A stretch of 64,000 nt of DNA from Nectonema munidae (lineage: Eukaryota; Nematomorpha; Nectonematoida; Nectonematidae): positions 62,001-126,000 of the forward strand of contig JAUIRK010000949.1 of NCBI GenBank assembly GCA_030549495.1, given 5' to 3'. This document shows positions 42,401 to 51,400 of this stretch, piece by piece. Position 1 is the stretch's first letter; every line of letters begins with the position of its first letter. The notes below the pieces were generated by a model. The model was not told the origin of the DNA. It saw only the letters and a list, made by a program, of their open reading frames with translations, and ran no database searches. The position numbers were made by a program, and so were the translations under genes.

Positions 42401-45400
42401 AAAATAAAATTAATGGATTATAATATTTATTTTTATTTTGTTTCACTTTATTACCGACACTTCCTCTAGCTGCGCATCTAATTCTGATGACACAGAAAGT
42501 AACTGAAAAATATCAAGATTTTTTCTTCTAATTCTGATACTGATTCATATGATTACTCACAAGAACGAGCAAACATTCGTGAAAATTCTATATTTTCAAA
42601 ATCAAATGTTAAATGGTTTTATCAAAAAGAAGAATATTTTATGAAGAAAACATCCAAAGAAAATATTTTTCGATGCCATTCTGGGCCAACTTTTTATGCA
42701 AAACGATATATTGAAATGAATAAACAAATTCTATGCTCTAAGAAAATATCTATGCTAAAGAAAAAATTGCAGCATTTAGTTTTCTTTTTGACAGTTTTAT
42801 GCTCAAAATTGTGCAAAAATACGCTATTTCGTAATCGAAAACTACAAGATGATAATTTTAATTTATCTCTTCAATAAATATCATCCTTAATTGGATTGCA
42901 TTGTATAAGAGGCTTTTTGGTAGATAAAAATACTCCGCTAAATGATTTATGGAATACACAACGGGGTCCTTCTTTATTTTCAAAGACCATGAAACGTGAT
43001 AGTTTTAAAAGTATCATAAAAAATGTAAGATTTGACGACCTTCAAGACAAAAAATGTGCGATCTTTGTTTTCTTCCTATTCGTGAGTTTTGGGAGCGCTT
43101 TATAGATAATCATTTTTTGTACCTTGTGAAAATCTAACTTGAGCAACTGTTTCCTTTCAAAACAAGATATTCTCTTCGTCAATACATGGCTTCTAAATCT
43201 GATAAATTCGGTATAAAATTTTGACGTCTTGTTGATAAGAAAGTACTTCTTGTGTAACTCTTTTCCCTATCCTGGAAAAGCCGACATGAAAATTCTGCTA
43301 TTTCGTTGCTTTCATATGTTTGTTCTGAACTATTTCAATAAAGGATATAATGTTACGATGAACAGCTTTTTCACTTCTCAAGGATTAGGAGAAAATTTTC
43401 AGTCTAAAGGAGCAACAATACTTGCAACTATTAGAAAAAACAGAAGGGAAGTGCCAAATTTTGGAAATTTATATGAAGAAACAGCTTCTTTATTCTAGCC
43501 ATATACTTCTTTCAAAATCTGGATGCAACTTTTGTGTTTATAAAGGTAGAAACAATGGAAATTTTATATTTTAAGTTCGATGCACAAAAGCGTTGCATTA
43601 AATAAAGATTACGTTAAAAAATTCCTAAAACGTTTGAATATTATAATAACACAAAGCTAGATATTTTACTTGCAAAAGTGGTTCTAGAAGATGGCCTTTT
43701 GCTATTTTTTTATATGCTAGATTTATTAGCAATAAATGCTTAAGTTTTATACAAAGAAGTGACTAAAGAAAAAATACCAGGAATAAAGTTTTTACAAATA
43801 TTAGTAAATGAGCTAACAAATGTTGAAGAAGATGAAAAAAGTGAAGAAAGTATAAGCAACCCATCTTCCTCCAAAAGAAGACAATGTAGTTTTTTTAAAT
43901 GTAAAAATAAGTGAAACCGCACTTGTCTTGAATGCAAAGTGGTTTGTTTATGGAAAGAACATTGGGAAGAAAGTAACGAATATTTTGTGTAAAAATTGTA
44001 ATAAAAGTGAATAAAATGCCTTCCTTGATGTAAAATGATAATTAAATTTTTTTATTAATTTTTTATATTTTATTTTTATATAAAATGCATTTGTACTAAA
44101 ATAATAGAGCGGTCAAAAATGACCGCTTCAGTCAATTTAGGTGGTGAAAAAATGCAGCCTTTCTAGTGCTAAAAAATACGAGAGGTGTCAATTTACGCAA
44201 CTTTATAATATTTATACTTTCCGATTTGTTTTACCTATATTACCCTCTTTTTTTATTTATATGACGTACATAAAAATATATGCAATAAGACGTTTTGAGC
44301 GTATTTTTTCCATTTTCTTCGTTACCCCATGAATATAGCAAAGACAAACATGATTTGAAGTGCACTTTTTTGTTTTTTTCATTCATACTACGATATCAAC
44401 ACAGTCATAAATTTAGTCATTTGTTGCATTGTATTTTTTCTATAGTGATAATAATTTACACTTGAAAAAAACATCTAGCTCTTGTAAATAGTTGGGATAT
44501 TTATGAAAAAAAGTTTGCAATTCTACGATCGAGAGAAATACTTGCTCGAGAACTTTGCGGGGCTCATTTTCTCATTAAAACGAGAAAAAAGTGTGAAAAC
44601 GCTTTTGGATTAGTTGTGGATTATGGTGTAAAATTCTTTGTGGTACATGTGCCGTAAGACATTGTGACGAATATTTTTCAAAATTTCAATAAAATGAGTA
44701 AGAAAATATATTTACCTTCAAAATGAATTGACATTTTTCGCTTATTTTTTTATTGCGTCAATTGACGCATTTGGCCCTCAAAGGTAGATTCAAAGTATGA
44801 TCCTTCTAGTGTTAAATGATCTGATTGTTTTTCGTAAACATTTTTTATGATATATTTCTATCTATTTATTATTTATTGTCCCTTTGGTGAATCCTGATTT
44901 TGCACATTTAGATTATGGCATAAATAAAAATGGCGCAGCTTTGGTCACTGCTCTCAAAAAATTTGATAGAGAAAAGCAAAAAGTTTATGAATACCCTATC
45001 AGGATTTGTGATGCTGATCACCCTCCTCAATGCGGAATTAGTTATCTGCCAATCGTTATCGGCGATGAAAATGATAATCCACACTCTACCGGACACAAAG
45101 ACATCTTCATCTATGCTTACAAAGGTTCTTTTGATATTCTAACAATATTTGATTCTCCATTCTACTGAAAGAGTTTACCCTTTTTTCCTTTTTCTTGTAT
45201 CAATGTGTTTTGTGAAGATCATTATATTCCGGGCGAACAAAAGTCAAGATCATTTTTTTGTGGAAATACAAAAAGCCCTCAATTACCATTTTTGAATCCA
45301 TTTTCACTTTTGAGCACTGACTTAATATTATAACGCCACATTTTGATATATTATAATTTAATTTTTATTCATACTTTTAAACCAGTATATTTCTCGATAA

Positions 45401-48400
45401 ATTTTTTCTTTTTAAAACTAAATAGTAATAATTAAAACACGAACATAGAAAGGATTCCTTTTTTAAAGAAAATTTTTTTTTAATTATTTAATGATGTATT
45501 TAAGGTGTCATTGAAGGTGGTATTAACTAACAGAAGCCATCGTATAAAGATTAATTGACACTAAGCGTCTATTACAAAAAAAATTAAAAAAGCGATATTA
45601 AGAATACTTTGTTTCGTCTCCCAGTCGAAATGAGATTTTACAATAATTATTTCTCAATATAATCGACTAATTCACTAGTTGTATCATACCTTTTTAAAAT
45701 ATTTAATCCCGCAATCAAAAGTTTGAAAGCATAAATTTCCTGGAGTGAACACAGAAAATATTTGAAATGAAGCCAGATTCTTTTGCATATTATACAGATT
45801 TTATTTTAAATTTTAAATTTTCCTTCTTGTAGTAAATGTTATTTTTTTGACTATTTTTCCTTTAAATGTTCTATCTTTTTGAAATACAAAAATGTTTACG
45901 CCTTAAATTAGTTGGCATTGCGATAAACACGTCTTCCTAACTACAAAACCAAACTAATATTGTGTTGACAGATTTGCCCAATTTTAGATAAGTGAAAAAT
46001 AAAACCTGTAACAGGATAATTTTTGAGGTTTAAAAAATAAATAGATCTTTTTTCATTATATGTATTCATCATTTTTTTAATATAAATATCATAAAATTAG
46101 TTAAATTTTACAGTTCTAAATTTTTTACACTTTAGTTGTCTGGTGACAGCACGGGAGATCATAAAAATGTAAACTCGTATATAAATTATATATAGTTTTG
46201 GCAGACTACTGTATATTTATACTGTAAATCAAGAAATTTTCGGGATTTGCAAGTTAAAGAAAGTTCGCGTAGTATTATTTTCGTGAGCAATCATATATTT
46301 TCAAAATTATCTTCATGTGTTATAGTACTTATTTTTTCTCTGCAAGAGTTTTAACCGGTTATCGACCACAGTTGACACATGTCGACCTTACAAAAATCAA
46401 ATCGCCTGCATTTATCGATGCTTTTTAATACAAATCTTCTGCTTTACATTAGATATCCTCTGATTATTGTGGTCGTTAACGGTTTAATATATTCGGGGGT
46501 TATATTTTCCAGAATTTCGCGAAAATTTCATGATTTACAGTATATAAATTAAATATTAGGAAAATACTGTGCAGTAGACTCTTTCTAAGCGACCATCTTC
46601 ATAAAATGTGCATCTCGCTATATCGACCATTTTCTTCAGTCCCAATATTTTTTCTATCCTTTAACATAGTTTTAATTCCTATAAAGCGAGCAGCTCCTTA
46701 TTCATGACGGAGACTATTTTATCTGGTCCCAGTCAGCGTTGTAGTAAATGCATTTGTATTTGTAATTAAATAAAAGACTATAACGTATCATATCATACAT
46801 GGCAGGATATCAATAAAAGCAACTCAAAATTCATTCCGAAGAATTTCCTTTTATCAGTGAAGCTAAGCAAATGATAATGTCAATTACGCTGAGCTTTAAC
46901 ATGTGTATGTGTATATCGAATTGGTTGAAATGATGAATATATTTATGTGTATTTTAATATTTATGTGGCAAGCCTGATGTATATTTTATAGTTTAAGCTA
47001 TTTTGAAAATTAATAATTTTTCTTATACATTTATTTTTGGAAAATGCAACTATGTATTCCCTTTTTTTCTTCCTGGACATCATTTTTCTTTTGTTGATTG
47101 ATAGGAGTTTATCCTAAAGCTTCTCTGGGAAGAGTTTATGCCGAAGATCCAGATGATTGGGATTTGAATGATAAAACATTTTTCCTTCTCGACGCAAATG
47201 TGAAAAGGTATTTCAAGATTGATAAGGATACTGGAGATGTTTATATAAAAGATGGGTAAATTCCCCTTTCCTAATTTCGGAATAAATTCTTATATGAACA
47301 CATAACTAAAATTTAGAACGCCCTCTGGAAGTCACTACTTTCAAGTGAAGGTGTATGATAAGAAGTTCAAGATTGAAAAATTGTGCAGTGTTAGTGTCAT
47401 AATCAAGAGAATTGATGATGATGCCATTTATAGCTCTGGATCGATGAGGATATCAGGTTAGAATCTCTATCTTTAAAACTGCACTGTAATAAACATGTTA
47501 AACGTCCACTACTAAATAACACATCATTGAAATATTTGGCAATACTTTTTTCTATTATGCAGTGCTTATTTTTATCAATATTAATAATAACAATACAAGC
47601 TAGAAAATCTGGGTAATCAATTATAATCGTGAAAATGTTTCATCCAGCACTAGCCATATGTTCTTATTGTTTTGCTAAAGAAGGGTTTATTGTGTTGGTG
47701 GTAAATGACCGTGTCGGTTAATATCCTAAAATTTTTTAATATATACAATGATTTACTAATCATATTCTAATTCTGGAAATAGGAATGTCAGCTGAAGAGT
47801 TCATCGATGTTGATCCAATCACTCAATCTAGCAAATATCTGAAATTGAAGATTTTTATTGCTTTGAAAAACAACGTAGAAGTAGACAACGTCGACATTTT
47901 TAGCATTGTTCCTCGCCCAAATGTTAGATCAGGAGTCGATCCAAACTCCGAAAAGCATTCCTTTGATATTCGATATGCTGTGCACGCATCCCCTTACTAC
48001 AAAGCATCCAAATTGAACGCCCTTATGCAGAGAAACTTCAATGAAGTAAAAAATAAACCTTTCTTTACAAATTAGTCATTATTCCATCAATTTGTAATAA
48101 ATTTGGCCATATGCTTTTTTTTGAAGATAAAACAAAATAATAAACGCTTGTCAGAGACGCAAAAAGCTTTTATTGTTAGCGACTGAAACATTCAGAGGGG
48201 GTTAAATATGAAATTGGGTTACTTCAAATAATTCTGCTGTATTCATTATTCATACGGTTTCCTGCTCCCTCCTCATCTATGTCTATGGCACAAGTTTCGA
48301 ATAAAGCGAATATCTACACGAATAAGCAAAGATCTTTAAAGCAAAGATAAAATTTCAGTAAATTAAAAATGGGGCAGAAAGGAGATCTTTAAATTAAAAT

Positions 48401-51400
48401 TCAACAATTATTTAAAAAAATGAATATTACAAACGCATACGCTGTGATGTTAAGACGTTTATTAGTAATTAGAAGTCAATTTTAGACAACCTTTATTGAT
48501 TTGAATCCTTTAATATCCGTACAAATGAAAAAAAATTGTTAACATTATTCATTTTCTTTTCACGGTTGAAAACAGGAAAGATTCATTTTTTAATTAAAAT
48601 AATTAAGCATTAGAGGCTTTTGTAAAAATATTTAAATTTATATTAATAATATTTCAGTACTGCAAAAAATACATTCATGAGAAGGAAATACTTTAGGATT
48701 CATAAAATGAATAATTTTTTTAAAATAAATTGCAGTCAAACTATTAACCACGTTATGGACTCAATAAAAATGGTTTTTATATAGAGTTGTAATATATATA
48801 TAATTCGTTTACAAGATGAGTCTTTGAAATAAAATTATAAAAAGCGTTAATAGCTATTCAAATGTTTATTCTATATAATATACTTAATTCTATGGAGGCA
48901 CACTCATTAAAGAAAAAAGTTGGAATTCTTCTCGTCGCAAGACCGGACCCAAGTTATTCTAAACTGAAACTAGGGTTGCGGGGTCTGATGTTTTATAGGG
49001 ATAGAAGTCGTAGTCCGTTTCTAGGAGTCGCGGTGGCATTTGTTTAAATATTAAAAATAATTTTTCAAGTATTTTAAATAGTGAGAATATAAGCTAAATT
49101 TTTGTAAGCATATGGAGTGGTTTGGAGTCGATGTCGGATATTTTTCCGCGGGCTCTTCAATCCTGATCGAAGTAAGCGACATTTTTTAAATGTAATATAA
49201 TTCTGAGAAAAAAAACAAATATTTTAATTTTAAAGTATACCTACATTTTAAACTTTAGTGTTTGTATTTCAAAACTACTCTGTACTATATCTGTAGATTT
49301 GGACAATCTGGGAATTAGTTCTCGAAAAAGTTTTACTCAATTTTAATTCTCTTGAGATTAATAAGTTTAGGTTGATTATCTTTTTTTTAATAGAAAAAAC
49401 GGATCTCGTCAACTACTAATTAGGAGAGTTAAACTCTGAAACGCAGCGTATAGTGATAAATCTTTATTTTCAACAAATTAGATGGCGCTAAACTATATAA
49501 TTTAACATCCTATATTTAGGCTATCTTTTATATTTATTTTAGTTAGAAAAAGAATTGGATTCCAAGGTTATTTCGATAGACATAAATGAGTGCATTTTTG
49601 AGCATTGTGAAGCTCGAGGCTGTTCAAACATTCTCAAAGTTGACCCCAAACCGTCTCTCATCCAGTCGAATCGAAGCAGTATAATGCTCATTTCAACGTC
49701 CGTTGAATCAAAGTGTGAGTGTGGTGCTGAAATACGCTTGAATCGTTTTGATGACAATTTTTTCAAAGTAAAAAAGTGCTTATATTCATCTGGTTGTCTC
49801 AATGGCGGCGAGTGTATAGATATGCCTCAAGGCTTTAAGTAATTTATTTTTTTGCACCATTTGCGTGTTCATTTACATTTGATCTTTCACTTTAGGTGTA
49901 AATGCCCTTCTGATTTTAATGGACCCAAATGCGAGAGTAGTGTTATATCGTTTTTGCACAGCGACTCTTGGATGTGGTTATCTCCTCTTCCTCAATGCTT
50001 CAATTCCTACATCTCCTTTGAAATCCTAACTTCAACTAGAAACGCTCATATTTTGTACATTGGCCCTTCTAAACAGATATCTCAAGCTCCGTCAGATTTC
50101 CTACAAATCATACTAAAGAATGGAAAGCCTGAACTTTCGATTGATTTAGGCGCAGGACCAGTATACCTCACTCTATCCAATCCAATAAATGATGGAAAAT
50201 GGCACAAAATAGAGGTTGTGCGTAAAAATCAAGTTATCTACTTCAAAATAGACAATTGTGTCAAGGTGAAAAATAAAAAATCTGTTTGCCAAAACTCCAC
50301 TGCAGCCTCTGGAATTCATTCCCTCTTGAATCCAAGTTCACTTTTACAGCTAGGCGCATTCTACACCCAATACAACCGTAAATCTGTCCCAGGTAACAAG
50401 CTCAGTTTTCGAGGCTGTTTTCGAAATCTGGTAGCTGACCGACACTTCTACGATCTTAGTGACAATGCCTTGTCCAAAGGCACTGAAGCTGGCTGCAAGG
50501 ATGTGAAAAGTCTGTGCATGCCGCACGGCTACTCCCTCTGCCAACACGGAATCTGTGAAGTGAGCGAAGCATTGAAGGCATTTTGTGTTTGTGAAGCTGG
50601 CTGGAGCGGAATAGCTTGTGATATGGAGTCACTGCCTAGAGATTTTTCTGCGCAAGATAGCTTCATTCGCTATCAACTGACCAACTTTCATTCCTCCTTC
50701 ATTTCGCAGCCTCCTCCGAAGAATGCCTACTTTGAGAAAGGGAAGGAGTTTGTCAGTAGCATCGCCTTTATGTTTCGCACGCTGGACACTGATGCTCGAA
50801 TTTTCCAGTCCAACTCGATCGGCGGCAGCCAGTACGCGTTTGTGGAAATCACGGAAAGTAGAATCGTGTTTCGCTTCAACTTTGCCTCTCGCGAACACAA
50901 AACCACTCTTTCTGACGTCGTTGTGAGTGATGGCGAATGGCACTCTCTCAGAATACAGCGCTACGGCCTCAATGTTGTCATGTCCTTGGACAAGGGTGCG
51001 CACGCTTCTACCTACAATTGGACATTCAACGACGACACTTCTGTCTATGGTGAATATTATCAGCCTTTCGACATCGACCTACACGGTGTTTATGTTGGGG
51101 CAGAAGTTGTGGAAATTGGCGAAAACAAGCTTAATATCAATCTTAATTATGAAGGTTATTATTTTAATTTTAATTTTACCCTTTGAGCACCAGCGTGACA
51201 TCCGCGTCATAAGAAATGAAAATCGCCTGCTTTAAATATATAAAATTTTATTTAAAAAGAAAGCAGACGATTAGTCTTAAAAAGTCTGGTGTCCAAAGGA
51301 TTAAATTCTGCACAATATATTTTACTCTTTGTTACCCCACAAAACGGTATTTAAATCGTGAAAATATCGTGGTAGATGGAGACACATATAAAGTGGTTGT

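Larger units (their letters stand above)
45125..47104 (+). other. CadN intron after exon w23 (2.0 kb)
   Basis: Holds one palindromic MITE and a possible pogo-like end; the rest is AT-rich with nothing recognisable. Confidence 0.55.

Noticed and set aside
50350-51003. Minus-strand frames of 65 and 124 codons opposite the largest CadN exon
   Set aside because: They are antisense shadows of the laminin-G exon, which has clear domain motifs on the + strand.
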